Below the pieces are notes generated by a model. It was not told the DNA's origin. It saw only the letters and a program-made list of their open reading frames with translations, and did no database searches. A program made the position numbers and the translations under genes. Below, piece by piece: positions 34,665 through 42,249 of a stretch of 64,000 bases of DNA. Origin of the DNA: CAZCBN01 sp964496975 (GTDB lineage: Bacteria > Planctomycetota > Phycisphaerae > Phycisphaerales > UBA1924); assembly GCA_964496975.1 (NCBI GenBank), contig CAZCBN010000001.1:1-64000 (forward strand), in the 5' to 3' direction. Position 1 is the first letter of the stretch. Each line of letters begins with the position of its first letter.

Positions 34665-36178
34665 GGGCACGCGCTGCCGTCTCCATCGTCCTGCTGCTCG
34701 CCGCCTGCGCCGCGCCCCCGCCCCGGCCTGCCGACGTCATCGTGATCGGCATGGCGAACAGCCCGACGAACTTCGACCCGGCGGTCGGGCTCGACGAGGC
34801 GTCGCAGAAGATCCATCAACTGCTGTACGACCCGTTGCTGCGCATCGACGACCAGTTGCGTGTGTCCCCCGCACTCGCCACCTCCCTGGAATGGCCCGAC
34901 CCGACGACCTACGTCGTGACCATCCCGTCAGGCGTGCGCTTCCATGACGGACGCGCGCTGACCGTGCGGGACGTCGCCTACACGTTCCGGCGGTTCCTCG
35001 ACCCGGCGTTTGCCTCCGGCCGAAAGGGCGCGTATCGCGCGCTGCGCGCGGTGGACATTCTTGACGAACACCGCGTGGCGTTCCGGCTGTCGGAGCCCTC
35101 CGCGTCCTTCCCCATCAACCTCGTGATGGGCATCGTCCCCGAGGGCACCGGCCCCGAGGCCGCGCGCGCGCCGATTGGCAGCGGCCCGTACCGGCTGCAG
35201 TCGTTCGTGCCCGATGAAAGCACCACGTTGGCGCCGTTTGCCGAGTACCATCGCGGCGCTCCGAAGAACCAGGGACTGGTGCTGCGGGTGATCCCCGACG
35301 AGACGATGCGGGGGCTTGAACTGCGCAAAGGGTCGATCGACCTCGTGGTGAACGACCTGTCGCCGGACCTGGTGGCGGGTCTGCGCGAGTCGGACGACCT
35401 GCAGGTGGCCACGGGGCCGGGCACCGACTACGCCTATCTCGGGTTCAACCTGCGTGACCCCGTCCTGCAGAATCGCGCGCTCCGCCAGGCCATTGGGTTC
35501 GCCATCGACACCGGCGCCATCGTTGACCACCTGCGGCAGGGACTGGCCGAACGCGCGACCAGCATCGTGCCGCCGATGTCGTGGGCGCACAACGCCTCGA
35601 CGTTCCGTTTCGATCGGGACGTGACACGGGCGCGGCAGCTCCTCGATGAGGCCGGGTATCCCGACCCGGACGGTGACGGACCGGCGCCCCGGCTGCGCCT
35701 CTCGCTCAAGACCTCAACCGCCGAGGCCTACCGGCTGCAGGCCGCCGTGATCCAGCAGCAGCTGGCCGAGGTCGGGATCGCACTCGAGCTGCGATCGTAC
35801 GAATTCGCCACGCTGTTTGCGGACGTCATCCGCGGCAACGTGCAGCTCTACACGCTGCAGTGGGTCGGCGTCACCGACCCGGACATGCTGCGGCGCGCCT
35901 TTCATTCCTCTCAGGTGCCGCCCGCCGGATTCAACCGCGGGTATTACCGGAACGCCGACGTCGACCGCCTGATCGACGCCGCCACCTCCGCGCTCGACGA
36001 GGCCGAGCGCAAGCGGCTGTATGGCGAGGCGCAGGAGCTGATTGCGCAGGACGCGCCGTACATCAGCCTCTGGTACAAAACCAACGTCGCGGTCGGCCGG
36101 CGGCAGCTTGACGGTATTTTCCTGTCGCCGACCGCCGAGTTCACCTTTCTGCAGTTCGTCTCGCCCCGGAGTGAGTAA
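34661..36178 (+). CDS. ABC transporter solute-binding lipoprotein, family 5 (peptide/opine type)
   Basis: 505 residues. A lipoprotein signal peptide ends LAAC with Cys16. The family 5 fold follows, with SPTNFDPAVGLDEASQKIHQLLYDPLL, PSGVRFHDGRALTVRDVAYTFRRFL and a C-terminal APYISLWYKTNVAV. It would capture oligopeptides or similar solutes for an ABC importer, but no permease or ATPase gene is next to it. It is coupled to mutS upstream (ATGA) and to the agmatinase-family gene downstream (TAATG). Confidence 0.9.
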   Translation: MRARAAVSIVLLLAACAAPPPRPADVIVIGMANSPTNFDPAVGLDEASQKIHQLLYDPLLRIDDQLRVSPALATSLEWPDPTTYVVTIPSGVRFHDGRALTVRDVAYTFRRFLDPAFASGRKGAYRALRAVDILDEHRVAFRLSEPSASFPINLVMGIVPEGTGPEAARAPIGSGPYRLQSFVPDESTTLAPFAEYHRGAPKNQGLVLRVIPDETMRGLELRKGSIDLVVNDLSPDLVAGLRESDDLQVATGPGTDYAYLGFNLRDPVLQNRALRQAIGFAIDTGAIVDHLRQGLAERATSIVPPMSWAHNASTFRFDRDVTRARQLLDEAGYPDPDGDGPAPRLRLSLKTSTAEAYRLQAAVIQQQLAEVGIALELRSYEFATLFADVIRGNVQLYTLQWVGVTDPDMLRRAFHSSQVPPAGFNRGYYRNADVDRLIDAATSALDEAERKRLYGEAQELIAQDAPYISLWYKTNVAVGRRQLDGIFLSPTAEFTFLQFVSPRSE

Positions 36179-37062
36179 TGCCCAGACCTGAATACGATCA
36201 CGCGCCCGCCTTGTCGTTTCTCGGCGCGCTGCCCGAAGCCAAGTCCTACGAGGAGTCGGCCGCCGTCATCCTGCCGTGCCCGTTCGAGAAGACCGTGTCG
36301 TACATGCCGGGCACACGGTTCGGTCCTCGGGAAATCCTGCTCGCCTCAGCGCAGGTGGAGCTCTGGGACGAAGAGATGGGCGCCGACGTGCATCCCAAAG
36401 GCATTTACACCCTGCCGGAGATGGATCTCACCCACCACACCATGCCCGAGGCCGTCGCCGCCATTCGCGACGCGGCCGGCGCCGTGATGGACGATGGGAA
36501 GTTTCTGGTGACGCTGGGCGGCGAACACTCGATTACGCCGCCGCTTGTGGCGGCCGCCGCCGCGCGCCACCCGAACCTGACGGTGCTGCAGATCGATGCG
36601 CACGCGGACCTGCGGGACGGCTACCAGGGCGAACCCAACAGCCATGCCGCCGCCATGCGCCGGTCGCTCGACCACGCGCCGCGCCTCGTCTCGGTGGGCA
36701 TTCGCAACATCTCGCAGGAAGAGGTCGAGGCGCTGCCCGGCCTGAACGCCACGATCTTCTACGACTGGAACATGCGCGACGACCCGCACTGGATGGACCG
36801 CGTGCTGGAGGCGGTGACGGGGCCCGTGTATCTGACGATTGATCTCGACGGCCTGGAGCCCGGCCTGATCCCCGCGACCGGCACGCCCGAGGCGGGGGGC
36901 CTGTCGTGGCGCGAGACCACACGACTGGTCAGACGCGTCTTCGAAGAGCGTCAGGTTGTGGCCGCCGACGTGGTGGAACTGTGCCCGATCCCCGGGCACT
37001 GGTCATCGAACTTCGTCGCTGCCCGGCTGGTCTACAAGCTGCTGACCTATCACCTGGCCTGA
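36178..37062 (+). CDS. speB: Agmatinase/arginase family ureohydrolase
   Basis: 294 residues. All six metal ligands of the ureohydrolase family can be placed: His117 (GGEHS), Asp140, His142 and Asp144 (DAHADL), and Asp222 and Asp224 (TIDLDGLEP). The family hydrolyses agmatine to putrescine and urea, or arginine and related guanidino compounds; the exact substrate is not fixed by sequence. It shares a base with the preceding solute-binding protein stop. Symbol speB is by best resemblance. Confidence 0.85.
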   Translation: MPRPEYDHAPALSFLGALPEAKSYEESAAVILPCPFEKTVSYMPGTRFGPREILLASAQVELWDEEMGADVHPKGIYTLPEMDLTHHTMPEAVAAIRDAAGAVMDDGKFLVTLGGEHSITPPLVAAAAARHPNLTVLQIDAHADLRDGYQGEPNSHAAAMRRSLDHAPRLVSVGIRNISQEEVEALPGLNATIFYDWNMRDDPHWMDRVLEAVTGPVYLTIDLDGLEPGLIPATGTPEAGGLSWRETTRLVRRVFEERQVVAADVVELCPIPGHWSSNFVAARLVYKLLTYHLA

Positions 37063-37118
37063 CCCGAAGAGCATTCACAGGAGACACGGAGGGCTGGGAG
37101 GAAATGCCAGCAGGTGTT

Positions 37119-37272
37119 CGCACGCTCAGGGGTTGGGGCCAGGCATCGCCTGGCCGACAACGCGAAGAAGGGCGTCTCGGACGAACAAGCGATTGAGTGC
37201 ACCGCGTGCTCGTCCGGGACGCCCTTTTTCGCGTGTTCGCCGCCGAAGGCGGCACCAACCCCTGAGTCTGCG
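37119..37272 (+). repeat. 154-nt multi-branched palindromic element
   Basis: The 250 bases between speB and the TPR gene hold a symmetric structure. Outer arms CTCAGGGGTTGG (37125-37136) and CCAACCCCTGAG (37255-37266) pair perfectly and extend with mismatches to 37119 and 37272. Inside are two side hairpins, GGCCAGGC-ATC-GCCTGGCC (37137-37155) and GCCGCC-GAA-GGCGGC (37239-37253). An inner stem pairs 37160-37187 with 37207-37234 with few mismatches. It could be a structured RNA, a MITE-like element or a complex terminator; it has no coding content. Strand is not determined by the symmetry. Confidence 0.8.
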
Positions 37273-37312
37273 GGCCTCCAGTGCCTCCAGTCCTCGTTGT
37301 GAATTTCCGCTC

Positions 37313-38035
37313 TTATCCGAGTTTGACCAGCTCGGTCCGCGCCTGCGGCACGAAGAGCGAGTCGGGGAACTCGTCGACCACGCGCTTGAACGCGGTTTTG
37401 GCTTCGCCGCTCTTGCCGGCCTTCTGATAGGCCTTGGCCAGCTGCATCAGCACGCCGTCGACCGGCAGCACGCCGTCACGATCGGCCGACAGTTCCTCGA
37501 GCACCTGGATGCCGCGATCGAACTGCCCGCTGGCGATGGCCGCTTCGGCCAGGCCGAGTTTGGCCGTGGCCCGGAACAAGGGACTGTCGGTCGCCGCGAT
37601 GGCCGCTTCGAATCCGGTGATGGCCTCGGCGTACTTCCCGGTGGCGGCCAGCGACGCCGCGTGGTGATACCGCGCGGCCACACCCGCCGTGGTCGACGGA
37701 TACTGATCGACCACCTGCTGGAACGCCGCCAGGGCCGCGTCGGTCCGGGCCTGCTCGGTGGGATACGTCCCGGCCTGCTGCTGCGCGCCGGGCACGGTCG
37801 GAGCCGGAACGATCGGGGCGTCGTAAATCTGCATGGCCGCCGACAGCAGGGCGTCGGCCTTGGCCGCCGTCCGCCCGCTCCACCACGACCACGCACTGGC
37901 GATCACCACCACGGCCACGATGCCGACGATGCCGAAGACGATCTGATTCTTGTAGGTGCCAAACGCCTCGGTCGCCTTGGCGACCTGGATGGCAAACTCG
38001 TTCTGCTTCAGCTTATGGCGCTGCTCTGACTTCAT
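37313..38035 (-). CDS. Membrane-anchored TPR-like protein (YfgM/TPR_21 type)
   Basis: 240 residues. A short charged N-terminus is followed by one membrane helix (about 33-53, IVFGIVGIVAVVVIASAW) and a C-terminal TPR-like domain (about 100-240) with repeats such as FQQVVDQYPSTTAGVAARYH and AKAYQKAGKSGEAKTAFKRV. The layout matches YfgM-type ancillary proteins of the Sec translocon/chaperone network, but this is by resemblance only. A TAAACT box at 38050 to 38045 (minus strand) lies just before the ATG and next to a 10-bp repeat array. Confidence 0.82.
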   Translation of the reverse strand: MKSEQRHKLKQNEFAIQVAKATEAFGTYKNQIVFGIVGIVAVVVIASAWSWWSGRTAAKADALLSAAMQIYDAPIVPAPTVPGAQQQAGTYPTEQARTDAALAAFQQVVDQYPSTTAGVAARYHHAASLAATGKYAEAITGFEAAIAATDSPLFRATAKLGLAEAAIASGQFDRGIQVLEELSADRDGVLPVDGVLMQLAKAYQKAGKSGEAKTAFKRVVDEFPDSLFVPQARTELVKLG

Positions 38036-38050
38036 AACCCTGCGAGTTTA

Positions 38051-38180
38051 TCGCAAGTGGCGGCGGGTGGCGGCAAGTCGCGGCGAGTGGCGGCAAGTGG
38101 CGGCGGGTGGTGGTAAGTCGCGGCGGGTGGCGGCAAGTCGCGGCAAGTGGCGGCGGGTGGCGGCAGGTGGTGGCGAGTAT
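38051..38180. repeat. Tandem 10-bp repeat array left of tRNA-Arg
   Basis: Thirteen near-identical decamers run in register, of the form CGGCAAGTGG, CGGCGGGTGG or CGGCGAGTGG. There are no spacers, so it is not CRISPR. The array starts just upstream of the TPR gene and ends at the 3' end of the tRNA. Related units in the opposite orientation lie on the other side of the tRNA at 38291-38335. Confidence 0.9.
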
Positions 38181-38256
38181 GGTGCGCCCGGACCGATTTG
38201 AACGGTCGACCCCCGCCTTAGGAGGGCGGTGCTCTATCCAGCTGAGCTACGGGCGC
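38180..38256 (-). tRNA. tRNA-Arg (anticodon CCU)
   Basis: 77 nt including encoded CCA. Acceptor stem GCGCCCG pairs with CGGGCGC; the D arm, anticodon stem CCGCC/GGCGG with loop CTCCTAA, a variable loop and a T arm with GTTCAAATC are all present. The anticodon at loop positions 34-36 is CCT, decoding AGG. This codon is rare in the surrounding GC-rich genes by eye. Inverted 10-bp arrays flank it. Confidence 0.96.
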
Positions 38257-38280
38257 TTCCGACGCTGGGCGACTGGCGGC

Positions 38281-38337
38281 TGCCGGCCGCTACTTGCGGC
38301 CACTCGCCGCGACTTGCCGCCACTCGCCGCGACTCTC
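38281..38337. repeat. Inverted 10-bp repeat units right of tRNA-Arg
   Basis: Four to five decamers such as CACTCGCCGC and GACTTGCCGC occur in register. They are the reverse complement of the units at 38051-38180. Between tRNA and array (38257-38290) only short GGC-rich words are seen. With the left array they fill the 300 bases between the TPR gene and apt. Confidence 0.85.
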
Positions 38338-38851
38338 AGTACGCTAGCACCGCATTGACCCGTTCGTGCGCCAGTTTGGCGCGGCCGCCCAGGGCCAGCA
38401 GTTCAATCAGGAACTGGACGCCGACGACATCGGCCCCGAGGCCGCGGACCAGCCCGACGGTTGCCGAGGCCGTGCCGCCCGTTGCCAGCAGGTCATCCAC
38501 CACGAGCACCCGCTGGCCCTTGGCGATGGCGTCCTCGTGAATCTCGAGCGCGTCCGAGCCGTACTCCAGGTCGTAGCTGGCGCGCACCGTGGTGTGCGGC
38601 AACTTCCCCATCTTGCGCACCGGCGCGAAGCCCGCGCCGAGGCGGTCGGCCACGGCGGCGCCGAAGATGAACCCGCGGCTTTCGATGCCCACCACCAGAT
38701 CCACGGGCTGGCCGACGTAGGGCGCCGCCATCGCGGTGACCGCCTCGCGGAAACCACCGGGGTCCTTCATCAGCGTGGTGATGTCGTAGAACAGAATGCC
38801 GGGCTTCGGAAAGTCCGGCACGTGGCGGATGTGCGTCTTGAGGGAATCCAT
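38336..38851 (-). CDS. apt: Adenine phosphoribosyltransferase
   Basis: 171 residues, normal for Apt. PGILFYDITTLMKDP at the N-terminus and the PRPP-binding loop VLVVDDLLATGGTASATVGL are family hallmarks; the segment after VGIESRGFIFGAAVADRLG is also conserved. It salvages adenine to AMP. It lies between the tRNA-Arg array and a 7-bp repeat region; no clear promoter was seen. Confidence 0.96.
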   Translation of the reverse strand: MDSLKTHIRHVPDFPKPGILFYDITTLMKDPGGFREAVTAMAAPYVGQPVDLVVGIESRGFIFGAAVADRLGAGFAPVRKMGKLPHTTVRASYDLEYGSDALEIHEDAIAKGQRVLVVDDLLATGGTASATVGLVRGLGADVVGVQFLIELLALGGRAKLAHERVNAVLAY

Positions 38852-38856
38852 GAACG

Positions 38857-38944
38857 GTCCAGGGTCCAGGGTCCGGGGCCCAGGGTCCAGGGCCCAGGGT
38901 CTTAAGTGATCCCTGAGCCCTGAGCCCTGTGCCCTGTGCCCTGA
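38857..38944. repeat. Inverted 7-bp repeat tract
   Basis: Left half (38858-38901) is built of CCAGGGT, CCGGGGC and CCAGGGC heptamers. Right half (38911-38943) is built of CCCTGAG and CCCTGTG heptamers. The halves are roughly inverted around TTAAGTGAT and could fold into a long imperfect hairpin. It fills the 97 bases between the VPS10/BNR gene stop and apt, so it could end the former's transcript. A degenerate GGTCCGG tract at 5019-5054 looks related. Confidence 0.8.
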
Positions 38945-38948
38945 TCGA

Positions 38949-41900
38949 TTACTTGACCACCACCGCCGTCAGCTTCGCGCTGGTGGCGATCTTGTTGTAG
39001 GCCGCGACGTCGGGGCCCAACAACTGGGTGATCGTCGTGAACAGCGCCTTGGTCTGCGGCTGCAGGTCGTTGTAGCGCTCGATGACCGACCGCATCGGCC
39101 ACCGCTCGGCGCCCGAGGCCGTGGAATACAGCGCCGCCCACTGGTTGTCGAGGCGGCCCGGGTAGTTCAGGCCATCCTGCCCACCTTCACCCTGCACCTG
39201 CGTCAGTTCGCTCTCGGCGGCGAAGATGCGATCGTGCAGCGCCTGCGCGGCCTTGCCCGCCGCGCTGGTCGCGCCGGCCGTCTTGATGTGTTCCTGCAGC
39301 TGACGCTTCACGTCGCGCATGCGGGCCAGCTCATCCCACAGCCGCTTGGTCGTCGCGCCGATGTCGACGGTCATCTTGAACTGCTCGTCGTACTGCGCCG
39401 CGGTGGCCGCCGGCCAGCGCGGATCAGGCAGCAGGTTGAACGTCTCGGTGGCCTCCCACGAGCCGGAGGAGACCTTCACGCTGTAACGGCCCGGTCGCAG
39501 CTTCGGCCCCTGGCCGCCGCCGATGCCCCAGCCGACGATGCCCTGCGGCACCTGGTACGGCGACGGCAGACGCGGGTTCCACGTCATGGAGTTCATGCCC
39601 TGGTAGCCGGTGACACCGCCCCCGCCCCCGCCGGGGAATCCGCCGCGACCGCCGCGGCCGGGCCCGCCGCCTCCGCGCGCTGCGCCACCCCCACCGGGAC
39701 CGCCGCGACCACCACGCGCCGCGCCGGGAGCCGGCGGCAGCGGGCGATCGCCCGGCTCACCGCTGGCCGTGTAGACCACCGCACCGGAGGCGTCCGAAAT
39801 CTGCACCTGGACGGCGGCCGTCGGCTTGTCCTTGAACCAGTACTGGATCGACGGCAGTCGGCCGCCCGCGCGGAAACCGTCCTCGGGCTTGAAGAGGATC
39901 GCGGCCGGCGTCGTCGCCTGCGGCACCATCGACTGCAGCGGCGACAGATTGTCCATGATCCAGTAGCCGCGGCCCTGCGTGGCCACGACCAGATCGTTGC
40001 GGAACACCTGCAGGTCGGTGATCGGCGTGCGCGGCAGGTTGTTCTGGAACGACTGCCACGAGCGGCCGTCGTTGAACGAGATGTACATCCCGAACTCGGT
40101 GCCGGCGTACAGCAGGCCCTTCTTCTTCGGGTCTTCCTGAATGGCGCGCGTGAAGTGGCCGGCCGGAATGCCGTTGGTGCCGTCCGCGATGCGCGTCCAC
40201 GACTTGCCGTAATCATCGGTCCGCCAGATGTACGGCGTGAAGTCGCCCACGCGATACCGGTGCATCACCACGAAGGCGCGGCCGGGATCGTGATCGGACG
40301 GGTCAATCGTGTTGATCGTGCCTTCCGGCCAGTCCGCCGGCGTCACGTTCGTCCACGTCTTGCCGTTGTCGCGCGACACATGCACCAGGCCATCGTCGCT
40401 GCCCGCCCAGAACAGGCCCGGGGTCGTCGGCGATTCCTCGAACGCGAAGATGGTCGCGTAGACCTCGACGCCCGTGTTGTCGCGAGTGATGCCCTCGCCG
40501 CCCGAGTACTGCTGGCGGCGTTTGTCGTTGCGCGTGAGATCCGGGCTGATGACGTCCCAGTTCGCGCCGTGATCGGTCGTCCGGTGCACCACCTGCGACG
40601 TCGTGTAGACGACATCCGGGTTGTGCCAGGAGATCCGGATCGGCGCGTTCCACTGGAAGCGGTACTTCATGTCCGCGGCGCGCTGGCCGGTCTGCGAGTC
40701 GGCGTAGACCCGCACGTTCTCCGACAGGCCCTTGTTGCGGTCGATGCGGTTGATCGTGCCGCCGTAGTTGCCGGCGTAGCTGACGTTCGCATCACGCGGG
40801 TCGACGGCCACGTGGCCGCTTTCGCCGCCGCCCATCGACGGAATGAAGTCCGTGTTGGCGCTCGAGACCCCCGACGTGTTGTTGTCCTGCTGGCCGCCGT
40901 ACACGTAGTACGGATAGCGGTTGTCCACCGACGCGCGATACATCTCGGAGGTCGGCTGGTTGTCCTGGCCGCTCCAGCCCTGGCCGGTGGTCACCGCGGC
41001 GCCGCCGTCATTGGCCACCACCTTCAGCGCGTTGTTGGTCGGGTTGATCCACAGGTCGTGGTAGTCGCTGTGCGACTGGATGCCGGCCGAGCCGAACGTC
41101 ATGCCGCCGTCGGTCGACCGGAACGCGCCGACGTTGAGGGCGTAGACGGTGTCGACCTCCACCGGGTCCGCGTGAATGTGCGTGTAGTACCAGGCGCGCT
41201 GCTGCAGCGCGCGGCCGGTGAACCCGCGCGTCCACGTCAGGCCCCCGTCCTTCGAAATGTAGACGCCGCCCTGGTTGTCGGCCGCTTCCACCTGCGCGTA
41301 GACGCGGTTGGAATCCGCGCCCGAGATCGACACGCCGATGCGGCCGACCATCACCTTGTCGGGCAGGCCGCCGCCGAGCTTCGTCCAGGTGGTGCCGCCG
41401 TCGGTCGACCGGAACAGGCCGCCTTCGGTCGACCCCGACTCGATCGTCCACGGCTTGCGCTCGGTCGTCCACATCGCGGCAATCAGGATGTCCGGGTTCT
41501 TCGGATCCATCGCCAGGTCCACGGCGCCGGTGCGGTTGCTGATGAAGTGCACCCGCTGCCACGTGGCGCCGCCGTCGCGCGTGCGATACACGCCGCGTTC
41601 GTCGCTGGGCGCGAACATGTTGCCGAGCACCGCGACATAGGCGACGTTCGGGTTGGTCGGATGGATGCGCACGCGGCCAATCGTGCCCGAGCCGCGCAGG
41701 CCCACGTGTGACCACGTCTTGCCGGCGTCGGTCGACTTGTACATGCCCACGCCCGGCGACACGTTGCCGCGCGGACAGGCCGACCCGGTGCCGACATAGA
41801 TCACGTTGGGATCGGACAGCGCCACGTCGATGGCGCCCACCGAACCGGCTTCAAAAAATCCGTCCGAGAGGTTCTCCCACGACTCGCCCGAATTGGTCGT

Positions 41901-42161
41901 GCGCCACACGCCGCCGCCGGTGTAGCCGGCATAAAACGTCTGCGGGCTCGACGGCACACCCACGACCGCCGTCGACCGGCCGCCGCGGCTGAACACCGAC
42001 AGGTGTCGATACTGCATGCTCGACAGCACCGCCGGATCCACCAGCCCCTGCTGCCCGGCCTGCTCGGCCGTTTCCGCGGCCAGTCGCGGCATCGCCGCCA
42101 CTGCGCCACCCACGACGACGGCGGCTGCCAGAACGGCGCCCGTACGCCAACGCTTCATCAT
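38949..42161 (-). CDS. Secreted VPS10/sortilin-like BNR-repeat beta-propeller protein
   Basis: 1070 residues from the ATG at 42161, chosen because AAGGAGG (42177 to 42171) is 9 bases upstream; an ATG at 42170 touches that box. A signal peptide (about 1-27) is followed by two propellers with many Asp-box-like repeats (VYKSTDAGKTW-type: RTRDGGATWQRVHF, ISKDGGLTWTRGF, RSTDGGMTF, VSRDNGKTWTNV), a Gly/Arg-rich linker (about 800-850) and a helical C-terminal region. Members are often annotated as glycosyl hydrolases, but no catalytic residues are evident. Probably periplasmic or outer surface. Confidence 0.85.
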   Translation of the reverse strand: MMKRWRTGAVLAAAVVVGGAVAAMPRLAAETAEQAGQQGLVDPAVLSSMQYRHLSVFSRGGRSTAVVGVPSSPQTFYAGYTGGGVWRTTNSGESWENLSDGFFEAGSVGAIDVALSDPNVIYVGTGSACPRGNVSPGVGMYKSTDAGKTWSHVGLRGSGTIGRVRIHPTNPNVAYVAVLGNMFAPSDERGVYRTRDGGATWQRVHFISNRTGAVDLAMDPKNPDILIAAMWTTERKPWTIESGSTEGGLFRSTDGGTTWTKLGGGLPDKVMVGRIGVSISGADSNRVYAQVEAADNQGGVYISKDGGLTWTRGFTGRALQQRAWYYTHIHADPVEVDTVYALNVGAFRSTDGGMTFGSAGIQSHSDYHDLWINPTNNALKVVANDGGAAVTTGQGWSGQDNQPTSEMYRASVDNRYPYYVYGGQQDNNTSGVSSANTDFIPSMGGGESGHVAVDPRDANVSYAGNYGGTINRIDRNKGLSENVRVYADSQTGQRAADMKYRFQWNAPIRISWHNPDVVYTTSQVVHRTTDHGANWDVISPDLTRNDKRRQQYSGGEGITRDNTGVEVYATIFAFEESPTTPGLFWAGSDDGLVHVSRDNGKTWTNVTPADWPEGTINTIDPSDHDPGRAFVVMHRYRVGDFTPYIWRTDDYGKSWTRIADGTNGIPAGHFTRAIQEDPKKKGLLYAGTEFGMYISFNDGRSWQSFQNNLPRTPITDLQVFRNDLVVATQGRGYWIMDNLSPLQSMVPQATTPAAILFKPEDGFRAGGRLPSIQYWFKDKPTAAVQVQISDASGAVVYTASGEPGDRPLPPAPGAARGGRGGPGGGGAARGGGGPGRGGRGGFPGGGGGGVTGYQGMNSMTWNPRLPSPYQVPQGIVGWGIGGGQGPKLRPGRYSVKVSSGSWEATETFNLLPDPRWPAATAAQYDEQFKMTVDIGATTKRLWDELARMRDVKRQLQEHIKTAGATSAAGKAAQALHDRIFAAESELTQVQGEGGQDGLNYPGRLDNQWAALYSTASGAERWPMRSVIERYNDLQPQTKALFTTITQLLGPDVAAYNKIATSAKLTAVVVK

Positions 42162-42237
42162 GATGACCATCCTCCTTGCACGATTCAGCCCGCCGGCTCA
42201 CCCGAGAACCTGCGTAACCGCACGAAGGGTAGCACGG

Positions 42238-42243
42238 TAAGCT
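42238..42243 (+). promoter_or_regulatory. -10 box of the TonB-dependent receptor gene
   Basis: TAAGCT ends 7 bases before the ATG at 42250, so the message could start at the ATG itself. Confidence 0.45.
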
Positions 42244-42249
42244 TGACGC

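Noticed and set aside
37119..37272. Integron attC site
   Set aside because: The size and hairpin layout are suggestive, but the GTT and AAC words face the wrong way (GTTGGGG on the left, CCAACC on the right), and there is no integrase or cassette array.
38051..38180. CRISPR array
   Set aside because: The repeats are 10 bases long and contiguous, with no unique spacers and no cas genes.
38180..38256. Integration site of a mobile element at tRNA-Arg
   Set aside because: No integrase gene and no duplicated tRNA 3' end were found near it; the neighbours are housekeeping genes.
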